A stretch of 64,000 nt of DNA from Rhizobium sp. Root1220 (lineage in GTDB: Bacteria > Pseudomonadota > Alphaproteobacteria > Rhizobiales > Rhizobiaceae): contig NZ_LMDG01000023.1 in NCBI RefSeq assembly GCF_001426265.1, positions 487,014 to 551,013 on the forward strand, read 5' to 3'. Shown in pieces: positions 39,412 through 48,250 of this stretch. The translations under genes were made by a program, and so were the position numbers. The first letter of the stretch is position 1. Every line of letters starts with the position of its first letter. The notes below the pieces were generated by a model. It saw nothing but the letters and a program-made list of their open reading frames with translations. It had not been told where the DNA came from and did not search any database.

Positions 39412-39729
39412 ATGGACGACGATTTCTGGAAAGCTGTCAGGGAAAAGGAACAGACTTCGGCTGCCTCGAGCAGGACCGGAGTGCTGAATATTGCGCTGCT
39501 GTTCGGGACGGCCGTCGTGGCGCTGACATTGATCCTGACGCCGATGCTGGCCGATAAGTCGAGATCCAGCGTCTTTGCAAGCGCCCCATCGGAATTCGAC
39601 ACGATGACAACGGGCTCCATTCCGAAAGCCGAGAACGGCAAGCGCTATACAATCCGCCGCAGCGTCCTTCAGGAAACGCCGGGTTCTGTCTGCGTGGTTC
39701 AGGGATACGGAAACGGGCTCGGCTGCTGA
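39412..39729 (+). CDS. Small single-TM protein of unknown function
   Basis: A 105-residue protein with an N-terminal acidic start (MDDDFWKAVREKEQ), one helix (VLNIALLFGTAVVALTLIL, residues about 24-42) and a periplasmic tail ending in two cysteines (SVCVVQGYGNGLGC). No domain is recognised. The 123-bp upstream gap is AT-richer than its surroundings and likely promotes this gene alone. It converges on the methyltransferase gene. Confidence 0.7.
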   Translation: MDDDFWKAVREKEQTSAASSRTGVLNIALLFGTAVVALTLILTPMLADKSRSSVFASAPSEFDTMTTGSIPKAENGKRYTIRRSVLQETPGSVCVVQGYGNGLGC

Positions 39730-39803
39730 GGACTGCCCCGCTCAAGTCAAGGCGGCAACTGGCGGGCAAGATCGACGAACCATTAGAGCTGATCGCATCC
39801 CAG

Positions 39804-40688
39804 CTATTGTTTCAGCTTGTGTTCTTCGACCCTGAGCGCGTCGGCGAGCCTGACCTTCGCTGACCCCGGACGCAGAGGCTTCTGCTGGCTCTCGTGCGGC
39901 GCCCAACCCGAGACATAGATGATCGAAAAAGTTGCCCTGATCCTGCCATCCGGATCTGAATAGCGCTCGGCGTAGATCTCCGCCGCACGCACGAAGAAGG
40001 CGCGCGTCAGTGGCTTTAGGCTACGCGCGGCGAGCGGATTGGCCATGCCCATTGCTCGCAGATCCCTCATCAGGGGGAAGATCGAATCATAGCGCACCGT
40101 GTAGGTCTCGGCGTCGATCACCGGCAGCGCGAAACCGGCGCGCTGCAGCAGGCCACCGACATCGCGAACGTCGGCGAAGGGGATGACGCGCGGGCTTGCG
40201 CCGCCGGTCATTTCAATCTCGGTGGCGAGCAGCACTTCGCGCAGTTCCTGCAGCGTGCCGGACCCCGGGATCGCGGCGAGAAACAGCCCGTCGGGCCTCA
40301 GCGCGCGGCGAATCTGGATGAACACACCCGGTGTGTCGTTCGTCAGATGAAGGCTGAGCGGAGCCAGGATAAGATTTGCCGACTGCGGCTCCAGGGGGAC
40401 GTCCTCGAGAGGGGCCTGGATGAAGGTCTCGCCGGCTCCGACAAAACCGCGCTCGCTCTCGACCCTGGTCAGCTGGCCAACCTTTCCGGTCGCGAGCGCC
40501 GCACGCGCGGCAGCGCCGGTTGCGCCGTGCAATTCCACGCCGTGGTCGAAGCTTCGCTCGACGACGGCGAGGCGTTCGCCCAACTCGTCGGCGGCAATAT
40601 CCAGCAGAAACGCGGCTTTCGGGTCGTTGCCGCGAAGCGCGCGGTGCCGGTTTGCTGCGATCCGGGCCTGGTCGAAAATCAAATCCAT
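39804..40688 (-). CDS. NDUFAF5/BioC-like SAM methyltransferase
   Basis: A 294-residue protein related to the NDUFAF5 group. It shows MDLIFDQARIAANRHRAL at the start (family opening), an atypical SAM pocket, FIQAPLEDVPLEPQSANLI and LAPLSLHLTNDTPGVFIQIRRALRPDGLF near residue 110. Mitochondrial NDUFAF5 hydroxylates an Arg of complex I; whether bacterial members act likewise is unknown. The start at 40688 lies in the 76-bp gap from the divergent comF. The classic GxGxG loop is weakly conserved. Confidence 0.82.
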   Translation of the reverse strand: MDLIFDQARIAANRHRALRGNDPKAAFLLDIAADELGERLAVVERSFDHGVELHGATGAAARAALATGKVGQLTRVESERGFVGAGETFIQAPLEDVPLEPQSANLILAPLSLHLTNDTPGVFIQIRRALRPDGLFLAAIPGSGTLQELREVLLATEIEMTGGASPRVIPFADVRDVGGLLQRAGFALPVIDAETYTVRYDSIFPLMRDLRAMGMANPLAARSLKPLTRAFFVRAAEIYAERYSDPDGRIRATFSIIYVSGWAPHESQQKPLRPGSAKVRLADALRVEEHKLKQ

Positions 40689-40764
40689 GCCCGAGTCCAT
40701 AGTCCCGCAAGTCCGGTGCCGCAAGACGATTTTCCAACGGCGAGAAACGCGCTACACTTTCGCC

Positions 40765-41541
40765 ATGGGGTTGCAAGGATGGAAGACTTTGGCGAGGGTG
40801 GACAGGGCGCTCCTGATGCGTCCCTTGATGCGTCTAGTCGATTTTGTCTATCCGCCTGGGTGTGTTGTCTGTGGTATCGCAACGGGTCGACATCGCGGCC
40901 TTTGCCCGAAATGCTGGGCTGGCGTGCGCTTCATCGAGCGGCCATATTGCGAGGTACTCGGGGTTCCTTTCTCCCACGATCTTGGGCCGGGCATCCTCAG
41001 CGCCGAAGCCATCGCCAACCCGCCTCCCTTCGATCGGCTGCGATCTGCGGCGTTTCATGACGAAGCGATCCGTAACCTTGTTCACGGGCTGAAGTATCGC
41101 GACAGGACAGATCTTGCACCGATGATGGCCGAATGGATGTTGCGGGCCGGCGATGGGGTCGTCGAAGAATGCGACGCGATACTGCCGGTGCCGCTCCATC
41201 GCACCCGATTGGTCTCGCGGAAGTTCAACCAGGCCGCGGAACTTGGGCGTCACCTTGCGCGGCAATCCGGCAAGCCGCTTCTGCCCGCAACGCTGGTGCG
41301 CATCAAGCGGACCCGCCAGCAGGTCGGCCTCGGCGCGAAGGCTCGCGAAGACAATGTTCGCGGAGCCTTCGCCGTTGCCAAGGGACGCGAGAACGAAGTG
41401 ACCGGAAAGCGGCTCATCCTCGTCGATGATGTGTATACGACCGGTGCAACAGTCGCCGCCGCGACGCGGGCACTGCGCAAGGCAGGAGCGGCAGACATCA
41501 CGGTTTTGACCTTTGCAAGGGCACTTTCAGAAACTATATGA
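40765..41541 (+). CDS. comF: ComF-family phosphoribosyltransferase-like protein
   Basis: A 258-residue protein. An N-terminal zinc ribbon (FVYPPGCVVCG and GLCPKCW, four Cys) is followed by a PRTase fold with LILVDDVYTTGATVAAATR near residue 215. ComF/GntX proteins take part in DNA uptake or nucleotide-related processes; in alphaproteobacteria the role is uncertain. The ATG at 40765 follows from homology. It starts a run comF–grxC–nitrilase–DUF1178. Confidence 0.9.
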   Translation: MGLQGWKTLARVDRALLMRPLMRLVDFVYPPGCVVCGIATGRHRGLCPKCWAGVRFIERPYCEVLGVPFSHDLGPGILSAEAIANPPPFDRLRSAAFHDEAIRNLVHGLKYRDRTDLAPMMAEWMLRAGDGVVEECDAILPVPLHRTRLVSRKFNQAAELGRHLARQSGKPLLPATLVRIKRTRQQVGLGAKAREDNVRGAFAVAKGRENEVTGKRLILVDDVYTTGATVAAATRALRKAGAADITVLTFARALSETI

Positions 41542-41572
41542 CCAGAGATAACGAATTTGTCTGGAGCCCTTT

Positions 41573-41830
41573 ATGGTACCCGTCACGATTTATACCCGCC
41601 AGGCCTGCGGCTACTGTTCCCGCGCCAAGTCCCTGCTTTCCGAAAAAGGCGTGGCGTTTGTCGAGCACGATGCGACCTTCGCTCCGGAACTACGCCAGGA
41701 AATGATTGGCAAATCCAGCGGCCGCACCACGTTTCCGCAGATATTCATCGGCGAGCAGCATGTCGGCGGATGTGATGACCTCTTTGCTTTGGATCGTGCC
41801 GGCAAGCTCGATCCGCTGCTTGCCGCCTGA
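41573..41830 (+). CDS. grxC: Glutaredoxin 3
   Basis: An 85-residue dithiol glutaredoxin. The active site C12-G-Y-C15 lies in RQACGYCSRAK, followed by the glutathione-site residues RTTFPQIFI (cis-Pro) and GGCDDL. It reduces disulfides and mixed glutathione disulfides in the cytosol. It lies 31 bp after comF and 9 bp before the nitrilase-family gene. Confidence 0.95.
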   Translation: MVPVTIYTRQACGYCSRAKSLLSEKGVAFVEHDATFAPELRQEMIGKSSGRTTFPQIFIGEQHVGGCDDLFALDRAGKLDPLLAA

Positions 41831-41839
41831 GGAAATGCC

Positions 41840-42697
41840 ATGACCTTTACCGCTGCCGCCGTTCAGATGTGCTCTGGCGTCGATCCCGAAAGGAACGCTG
41901 CCGCCATGGTACGCCTCGTTCGCGAGGCGGCGGCAAAGGGCGCGACCTATGTTCAGACGCCCGAGATGACCGGCATGCTTCAACGTGACCGCGCGGCCGC
42001 CAAGCCGCTTTTGCGCAATGAAGCGGATGACGTCATCGTTCGTACCGGGTCCGAACTCGCGAGAGAGCTTGGCATCCACATGCATGTTGGCTCCACAGCC
42101 ATTGCGCTGGACGACGGCAAGCTTGCCAATCGCGGCTACCTTTTCGGCCCAGGCGGTGAAATTCTCAATCGGTACGACAAGATTCACATGTTCGATGTCG
42201 ATCTTGCCAACGGCGAAAGCTGGCGCGAAAGCGCTGCTTACCAGGCGGGATCGGAGGCTCGCGTGCTATCGCTTCCTTTCGCCGAAATGGGCTTCACCAT
42301 TTGCTACGATGTTCGCTTTCCGGCGCTGTTTCGGGCGCAGGCGATCGCCGGCGCGCAGGTCATGACGGTTCCTGCTGCCTTCACGCGACAGACCGGAGAG
42401 GCGCATTGGGAAATTCTGCTTCGGGCACGCGCTATTGAAAATGGCGTCTTCGTCATTGCCGCGGCGCAGGCCGGGGTGCATGAAGACGGGCGTGAAACCT
42501 TCGGCCATTCGATGATCATCGACCCGTGGGGCAAAGTCCTTGCATCCGCTGGGCCCACGGGCGAGGCGGTGATCGTCGCCGAAATCGATCCCGCTGCGGT
42601 GAAGGCCGCGCATGACAAGATTCCGAACCTGAAAAATGGTCGAGAGTTTTCCATCGAGAGGGTTGACGGGGCAGTCGCCGGGGGCGTTGCCGCTTGA
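41840..42697 (+). CDS. Nitrilase-superfamily amidohydrolase (Nit1-like)
   Basis: A 285-residue carbon–nitrogen hydrolase. The catalytic triad is visible: E42 in TPEMTG, K114 in DKIHMFDV and C155 in TICYDVRFP. The arrangement matches Nit1/NitFhit-like enzymes that deaminate the side product deaminated glutathione. That substrate would fit the grxC neighbour and is inference. Its stop overlaps the DUF1178 start by 4 bp. Confidence 0.9.
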   Translation: MTFTAAAVQMCSGVDPERNAAAMVRLVREAAAKGATYVQTPEMTGMLQRDRAAAKPLLRNEADDVIVRTGSELARELGIHMHVGSTAIALDDGKLANRGYLFGPGGEILNRYDKIHMFDVDLANGESWRESAAYQAGSEARVLSLPFAEMGFTICYDVRFPALFRAQAIAGAQVMTVPAAFTRQTGEAHWEILLRARAIENGVFVIAAAQAGVHEDGRETFGHSMIIDPWGKVLASAGPTGEAVIVAEIDPAAVKAAHDKIPNLKNGREFSIERVDGAVAGGVAA

Positions 42698-43122
42698 TCC
42701 GCTATTCGCTGCGTTGTGAGAATGCCCACGAGTTCGAAGGTTGGTTTTCCGAAAGTGCGGATTTCGATCGCCAGGTGGCGTCGGGTTTTCTCACCTGTCC
42801 GACCTGCCACTCGGCTTCCATTTCCAAGCTCCTGATGGCGCCATCAGTCTCGACAGCACGCAAGAAGAGCGAGATGCAGACGGTTGCGATGGATGCGATG
42901 CGCCGCGAGGCCTTCCAGAAGATGAAGGAGGCTGTCGCATCCATCAAAGCCAATTCCGAGGATGTCGGCACGAAATTTCCGGAAGAGGCGCGCAAGATCC
43001 ATTACGGGGAGGCGGATGCCCGCGGCATCATAGGTCAGGCGACGTTCGACGAGGCAGAGGCATTGCTGGAGGAGGGCATCGAGATTGCCGCGCTCCCGAC
43101 CTTCCCTGACGAGGCCAACTAG
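42694..43122 (+). CDS. DUF1178-family protein with zinc ribbon
   Basis: A 142-residue protein. The N-terminus has LRCENAHEFEGWF and TCPTCHSASISKLLMAP, giving a Cys/His-Cys-x2-Cys zinc-binding pattern. The C-terminal part (FPEEARKIHYGEADARGIIGQAT) is the DUF1178 signature. The function is unknown. It starts inside the nitrilase gene (ATGA-like 4-bp overlap; the start codon is TTG) and is followed by a terminator. Confidence 0.9.
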   Translation: MIRYSLRCENAHEFEGWFSESADFDRQVASGFLTCPTCHSASISKLLMAPSVSTARKKSEMQTVAMDAMRREAFQKMKEAVASIKANSEDVGTKFPEEARKIHYGEADARGIIGQATFDEAEALLEEGIEIAALPTFPDEAN

Positions 43123-43154
43123 GCCTTCTACGCGATCTACCGGGAGGCCTTTTT
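43121..43154. terminator. Terminator between DUF1178 and ubiG
   Basis: AGGCCT (43121-43126) pairs with AGGCCT (43145-43150) and is followed by TTTTT on the plus strand. It lies at the convergent junction of the two genes. Confidence 0.65.
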
Positions 43155-43204
43155 GAAATGGCGCCGGACTGCGTTCGTCGTAGTAGGGCGCTGAGGGGGG
43201 ATTC

Positions 43205-43951
43205 TTATTGCTCGCGCTTGGCCAGCAGCATGTAGTTCACGTCCATGTCCTTCGACAGGTTCCATCGATCCGATAGCGGATTGAAGAACACGCCGGTTCG
43301 ATCGATCACGGTCAGGCCGTCGGCCGCCACCGGCTTTTCGATTTCCTCGGGGCGAACGAGTTTCTCGTACTGATGCGTTCCGCGCGGCAACCAGCGCAGG
43401 ATGTTTTCGGCCGCAAAGATCGCCAGTGCTGCCGCCTTCATGGTGCGGTTGATGGTGGCCACGAACATCAGCCCGCCCGGCCGGACCATTCTGGCGCACG
43501 TGGTCATGAAGAATTCGACGTCCGCGACATGCTCGACGACTTCCATGTTGAGCACGATGTCGAACGTTTCTCCGGCTTCCGCAAGCTGCTCTGCGGTGAC
43601 GGCCCGATAGTCCACGGACACGCCTGACGCTTTGGCGTGGGTGGAAGCGATGCCGATGTTCTTTTCGGACGGATCTGCACCGACGACCGAAGCGCCCATG
43701 CGGGCGACTGGTTCGGAGAGCAGCCCACCGCCGCAACCGATGTCGAGAACACGCAGGCCCTCCAGCGGCCTGGCGCTGCGGACGTCCCGCCCGAAATTCT
43801 CGGCGGCCTTGTCGCGGATATAGGCGAGCCGCACCGGGTTGAACTTGTGCAGCGGCTTGAACTTGCCAGTTGGGCTCCACCATTCCGCTGCCATGGCGGA
43901 GAAACGGTCCACTTCGCTCTGGTCGATCGTGCTTTTTGCCGCTTCCGTCAT
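43205..43951 (-). CDS. ubiG: Ubiquinone O-methyltransferase UbiG
   Basis: A 248-residue SAM enzyme for both O-methylations in ubiquinone synthesis. The family opening ([24 protein letters not shown]) is followed by motif [14 protein letters not shown] near residue 70. [13 protein letters not shown] and [14 protein letters not shown] also match UbiG. GAGGAG is present upstream of the ATG. Confidence 0.96.
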   Translation of the reverse strand: MTEAAKSTIDQSEVDRFSAMAAEWWSPTGKFKPLHKFNPVRLAYIRDKAAENFGRDVRSARPLEGLRVLDIGCGGGLLSEPVARMGASVVGADPSEKNIGIASTHAKASGVSVDYRAVTAEQLAEAGETFDIVLNMEVVEHVADVEFFMTTCARMVRPGGLMFVATINRTMKAAALAIFAAENILRWLPRGTHQYEKLVRPEEIEKPVAADGLTVIDRTGVFFNPLSDRWNLSKDMDVNYMLLAKREQ

Positions 43952-44112
43952 CGTCTGCTCCTCGCGTTCGTGTTGAGTGAAGTCGGATGAACGCGCCGGG
44001 ATGTCAAGGGGTCTGACCTGAGCCAGCTATCGCCGCTGTACATCAAGTGGATAAGCAGACGTTAATAATAATAATATGCTAATATACTCATGCGTGTTGT
44101 GTGGGGGTCGTC

Positions 44113-45114
44113 ATGTTGCGCTCGAGTGGTGTCGTCGCCGCGGGTCTGATTATTGCGTTGTTCGATCCGGTTCCGGCTTTGTCCGCGGAGCCTGTCGGCC
44201 AGGCAACGCTTATCCGGACAGAGGTTACTGGCGAGGCTGGTGTCCTGGCCACCCGATCTCCTGTGCACCGCGATGAGCGCATCCGAACGTCGAGGTCGGG
44301 GCTCGGTCAGTTCCTTTTCAAGGATGGCACGAAGCTCGCCGTGGGGGCGGGCTCGTCCGTGGTCATCGACAAGTTTGTCTATGACGATACCGCCTCCGTA
44401 AAGAGGCTTTCGATCAAGGCCGCGAAAGGGACTTTCCGCTGGATCAGCGGCAAATCGGCGTCATCGGCCTATTCGATCGTTACGCCTGCCGGAACGATCG
44501 GCGTCCGAGGCACGGCCTTCGACTTTTATGTTGGGGAGAACGGCACCACGGCGATCGTCCTGCTGAACGGCGCGGCGGAATTCTGCGGCCCGGGTGGGTG
44601 CAGGCAGTTGCGGCAACAGTGCGACTGCGTCATCGCGACGCGTGGCGGCAGGATGACCGACCCGAGCGAGGTTGACCGCAGCACACTGCAAACACTCGGA
44701 AATCCGAGGGCGCTTCCATTCCTCTCCGGCCACCAGCAGCTTTCGGGTGCGCTGGGCGGCATCCGCACCACCTGCGGCCTGGCATCCCTGCGTGACGACA
44801 ATCGGCAAGATCGCCCCCGGCAGCAACAGCAGCAGCGGTCGGAGCCGCCTGCGCCTCAAGCCCCGACACCCCAGGCGCCGACACCCCAAGCGCCGGCACC
44901 GCCAGCGCCTGAGCAGCCGCGTGAAACGCCAGAGGTTCCGGACAAGCCGGACAAGCCGGATAGGCCTGACAAACCCGACAAGCCTCACCATGGCCATCAT
45001 GGTCACGGCGGCTACGAATACAACGGTCACGGGAGGGATAACCACGGCTGGAACAGGGGTTATAATCGTCGCGACGGTGGTTACCAGGGAAACAGGCACA
45101 CGAGCAGCGATTAG
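44113..45114 (+). CDS. Exported FecR-domain protein with Pro/His-rich tail
   Basis: A 333-residue periplasmic protein. A signal peptide (SSGVVAAGLIIALFDPVPALSA) precedes a FecR domain (residues about 25-190) with RDERIRTSRSGLGQFLFKDG, VGAGSSVVIDKF and TPAGTIGVRGTAFDF. The C-terminal third is low complexity: repeated PQAPT units, DKPDKPDRPDKP, then a His/Gly segment (PHHGHHGHGG). Stand-alone FecR proteins of this type often neighbour CHASE2 cyclases, as here. The start at 44113 is preferred to GTG 44101. The upstream 150 bp is AT-rich and promoter-like. Confidence 0.88.
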   Translation: MLRSSGVVAAGLIIALFDPVPALSAEPVGQATLIRTEVTGEAGVLATRSPVHRDERIRTSRSGLGQFLFKDGTKLAVGAGSSVVIDKFVYDDTASVKRLSIKAAKGTFRWISGKSASSAYSIVTPAGTIGVRGTAFDFYVGENGTTAIVLLNGAAEFCGPGGCRQLRQQCDCVIATRGGRMTDPSEVDRSTLQTLGNPRALPFLSGHQQLSGALGGIRTTCGLASLRDDNRQDRPRQQQQQRSEPPAPQAPTPQAPTPQAPAPPAPEQPRETPEVPDKPDKPDRPDKPDKPHHGHHGHGGYEYNGHGRDNHGWNRGYNRRDGGYQGNRHTSSD

Positions 45115-45138
45115 CCCGAGTGCGACACGGTCCCCGAG

Positions 45139-47310
45139 CTAACCCGCCTGCGCGCTGTCTCGTTCGGTGCTGGGCAGGTCGCGGAAATGGTCCGCCCGAC
45201 GCGAGATGCGGGCATAGAATTGCTGGAGAGTGGCGGTAAGTGCCGATGCCGTCAGTTTCGCGCTGACAAGTATCTTTCGGCTGTCAGTTGAGCGCGAGCC
45301 CAGCGCTGCGACAAGCTTGGTGTGGATATGGAGCATGTCTGCGAACTCCTTCGATCGGCGCACCTGCTTGTCTCCGACGACGGCATAAAGTCGAGCTCTG
45401 CTGCTCTTTCCTTTGAGACCCATCGCGCCGGCGTCGAGGATGGCAAAATGCGGCAATTCACCGGCTGTCTCCTCTGAAACAAGGATGTCGAAAGCCACTT
45501 CCTTGCAGGCGGATTCAATGCGGGCGGCAACATTGACGGCGTCGCCGACGGCGGAATAGTTGAAGCGTGTTTCCGCGCCCATGTTGCCGACGCAGGCAAG
45601 GCCGGTGTGAATGCCGATGCCGATGCCGACCTGATAGTCCTTCCCGAAGCCGAAAGCATCCTCGGCGTTGAGGCGCGCCAGTGTTTCGCGCATGGCCAGG
45701 GCGGCGTGCACCGCCTTGGCAGGATGGTTCGCGACATCGACCGGCGCGTTCCAGAAGGCCATGATCGAGTCGCCGATGAACTTGTCGAGTGTGCCTTCGT
45801 GGGCGGTGACATGGCGGCTCAACGCGTCGAGCAGCGTGTTGAGAAACCGGACGACTTCGCCAGGCTGCAGCCGCTCGCTGAGTTCCGTGAAGCCGCGCAC
45901 GTCGACGAACATCACCGTCAGTTCGCGGTCGTCGCCGCCAAGGCGCAATGCATTGCGCGTGTGCTCTATCCGGTAGAGCAGCGAAGGTGACAGATACTGG
46001 CCGAAGGCCCGGCGGACCTCGCGGCGCTCGCGATCGATGACGAGGATGCGGAACGATGTCGCGGCAAAATGGATGATCGATCCAGCAATGATCGGGGCCA
46101 GCGGATCGAAAAGCAGGCCCCATGTGGAGAAAGCGAACCACGAGGCCACCAGCGCGAGCGCGGTGATGAACAGGCCACAGGCGAGGGCGACAGCCGGGCT
46201 GACGAAGGTGGTGAGCACGACCAGGACCGTGCCCAACACCGCGATCGACAGAATTTCCATGCCGTCGGCCCAATCAGGCCGCGACAGGAAATGGCCGGTG
46301 AGGATCTGCTCGACCGTCTGCGCATGCATCGAAACGCCCGGAACGTTCTGGCCAAGAGCCGTCGTGCGGATATCCTGCAGGCCGGCCGAAGATGTGCCGA
46401 CGAAGACGATGCTGCCCTGGATCGCGGCTTCGACATCGGGCGAAACTCCATCGGGTGCCAGGATCTTGGCGGCGGAGATGTAACGAGCGACGACGTCCGG
46501 ACTGGTGTAGAGCCACAACTCGCCGCTGGCCGTAACCGGCACGACGAAATCGCCGATCTTGACCGACGTCATCGTGTCCTTGGTCTCGGGAGCTCCGGCA
46601 ATCAGATAGGTCGAAGCACCTTGGGCGACCCGCAGGGCCTCGATCGCAAGGTTCGGATAAAGCTGTTCGCCATCTGTCAGGAAAAGAGGAATCCTGCGGA
46701 TCACGGCGGAGGAGTTCCCCGGATTGAGGCTGATGTGCCCGAGCCCGGCAGCGTTGATCTGCAATTGCGGGCGAATCGGTGTCGCGGCATTGAGGCGCGG
46801 CGGCGCGTTCAGCGGGCTTTCGCCGGTGAAGGCAAAGCCGGCGCCGATCGGCGGCCGGTAATTGCCTTCGGTGGACAGGCCGAAGCCGAGTACAACGGCG
46901 TGTCCTGCGATCGCCGCGGCGAACGTCTCGTCGTTGTCGGGCAACTGGCGAAGCAACGAGGGATCAACGCCGACATCGCGCATGATGGAACGCGGCGACA
47001 GGCGGTCCGCCTCCGCAAAGAGGACATCGAAGGCGATCGCCGCGGCGCCCATACCCGACAGCCTCTGGACCATCAGGGCCAGCCGGTCGCGCGGCCAGGG
47101 CCATTGGCCGAATTCCTTGAGCGAGGCTTCGTCGATGTCGATCACCCGGACAGGCGTCGTCTCGAAGGTTCGTGGCGTGATACGCTGGTACTCGTCGAAA
47201 GTGACGTCGCGGAGCTGGCGCAGGAGCGGCGGATCGCTCGCCCGCAGCAACGTGAAAGCTGCGACGATGGCTAGGCCGATAACAACGCCGATTTGCTGCG
47301 CACGCGTCAT
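45139..47310 (-). CDS. CHASE2-domain class III adenylate cyclase
   Basis: A 723-residue membrane receptor cyclase. One helix at the N-terminus is followed by a periplasmic CHASE2 sensor (about 35-335), three helices (about 345-420, MEILSIAVLGTVLVVLTTF onward), then the cyclase domain (about 465-640). Metal-binding aspartates are in MFVDVRGFTELS and FIGDSIMAFW; the Lys of TLDKFIGD is the usual adenine-selecting residue; NYSAVGDAVNVAARIES completes the site. It probably makes cAMP. It is convergent with the FecR gene (24 bp apart). Confidence 0.93.
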   Translation of the reverse strand: MTRAQQIGVVIGLAIVAAFTLLRASDPPLLRQLRDVTFDEYQRITPRTFETTPVRVIDIDEASLKEFGQWPWPRDRLALMVQRLSGMGAAAIAFDVLFAEADRLSPRSIMRDVGVDPSLLRQLPDNDETFAAAIAGHAVVLGFGLSTEGNYRPPIGAGFAFTGESPLNAPPRLNAATPIRPQLQINAAGLGHISLNPGNSSAVIRRIPLFLTDGEQLYPNLAIEALRVAQGASTYLIAGAPETKDTMTSVKIGDFVVPVTASGELWLYTSPDVVARYISAAKILAPDGVSPDVEAAIQGSIVFVGTSSAGLQDIRTTALGQNVPGVSMHAQTVEQILTGHFLSRPDWADGMEILSIAVLGTVLVVLTTFVSPAVALACGLFITALALVASWFAFSTWGLLFDPLAPIIAGSIIHFAATSFRILVIDRERREVRRAFGQYLSPSLLYRIEHTRNALRLGGDDRELTVMFVDVRGFTELSERLQPGEVVRFLNTLLDALSRHVTAHEGTLDKFIGDSIMAFWNAPVDVANHPAKAVHAALAMRETLARLNAEDAFGFGKDYQVGIGIGIHTGLACVGNMGAETRFNYSAVGDAVNVAARIESACKEVAFDILVSEETAGELPHFAILDAGAMGLKGKSSRARLYAVVGDKQVRRSKEFADMLHIHTKLVAALGSRSTDSRKILVSAKLTASALTATLQQFYARISRRADHFRDLPSTERDSAQAG

Positions 47311-47558
47311 GATGCGATTTGGCCCTTACGCATGAAGGCCCGATGAGGCGTCTGTTGCGAAGTGACGGTCCCAGGCGCGCCTACGCTGCCTGTTTCCGGT
47401 ACGCGATGCAACTCCGCTTTTCGACGGCTGCAGCAACACCAAGCGACGCCATAGCGCGCGTTTGGCGCTGTCGCTTCATTCTCGCGAATAGTGAAGCGAG
47501 TGTTTGGAACACATCCGCAGCCGAATCCAGGTGTATGGCACCCGACCGAATGCTGCTT

Positions 47559-47699
47559 TCAGTAGAGGATTTTTTCAGGATTGAGGGCCTGCTCAAGCGG
47601 CTGGCCCGCCGGTATCTGTTCGTTGGATCCCGCCACAAACACTGGGCTTAGAACGCCGCCGATCATCACGATGAGCACCAGGATCATGATGAGCCTCAT
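47559..47699 (-). CDS. 46-residue single-TM protein next to CopC-like gene
   Basis: A tiny protein with one helix or signal anchor (RLIMILVLIVMIGGVLSPVFVAG) and a short polar tail ending LEQALNPEKILY. The frame begins 14 bp after the CopC-like stop, which argues for translational linkage. An in-frame ORF extends farther upstream into copC in another frame, but the ATG at 47699 is natural. No homology is recognised. Confidence 0.5.
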   Translation of the reverse strand: MRLIMILVLIVMIGGVLSPVFVAGSNEQIPAGQPLEQALNPEKILY

Positions 47700-47713
47700 T
47701 GGATCGATCTTTC

Positions 47714-48073
47714 TCAAGGTCCTACCCGGAACGTATAACTGCCTTCGTCTGTAAGGCCGTCTTTTGAGAGCGCCCGCCACTTCATAGTGTAGCTGCCCGG
47801 CTTGAGCAGTGCGTTGATGGGAACAACAACGTCAGTGCCGTTGCCGCTGAGCTGAGCATTGTCCAAAGGCACTCTGGAGCTGGTTTCGTCAACCAGTTCG
47901 AAATGCGACCGCGCCAAATCAACCTCGTATGAAAATGTAAGCGTCAGATCCGCCGCAGCTCGGGCTTCGGGCTCGACCGCCGTCGCTTGCGGGTTCAAGC
48001 GCGCGTAACTGGCGGTGGGCGCTGCCATGCAGCTCGCGACAACGAGGCAGGCCAGAAGATTTCTGTAAAACAT
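47714..48073 (-). CDS. CopC-like periplasmic protein lacking copper ligands
   Basis: A 119-residue exported protein. The signal peptide (NLLACLVVASCMAAPTASYA) leads to a mature cupredoxin-like CopC fold: LTLTFSYEVDLARSHFELVD and a C-terminal KWRALSKDGLTDEGSYTFRV. Canonical CopC has an N-terminal His and a DGH motif. Here the mature start is RLNPQ and the motif is DGL, so the Cu(II) site appears lost. The start at 48073 was chosen for the signal peptide. A 46-residue gene follows. Confidence 0.78.
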   Translation of the reverse strand: MFYRNLLACLVVASCMAAPTASYARLNPQATAVEPEARAAADLTLTFSYEVDLARSHFELVDETSSRVPLDNAQLSGNGTDVVVPINALLKPGSYTMKWRALSKDGLTDEGSYTFRVGP

Positions 48074-48250
48074 CGCAATGCTCCAGCTTTGACCGTTAGA
48101 GAGCTTGGAGAATAGCGGCGCCGCGCTGTCTCCGAAATTCAACCTGCGTTCTGGAGAACCATACCTTCGTATAGTCAAAGCTGGACCCCAAATGAATTAC
48201 CACTGCGTGTATTGGCGAAAAAACCTAAGCAGACGACACAAAGGCCTTCC

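Noticed and set aside
44870..44990. Repeat array that could suggest CRISPR
   Set aside because: The repeats are short, contiguous and in frame in the FecR tail, with no spacers and no cas genes.
47381..47638. Small minus-strand frame with RQRQTRAM text
   Set aside because: Considered as a DUF1127-like protein, but the signature does not match and the frame overlaps the 46-residue gene.
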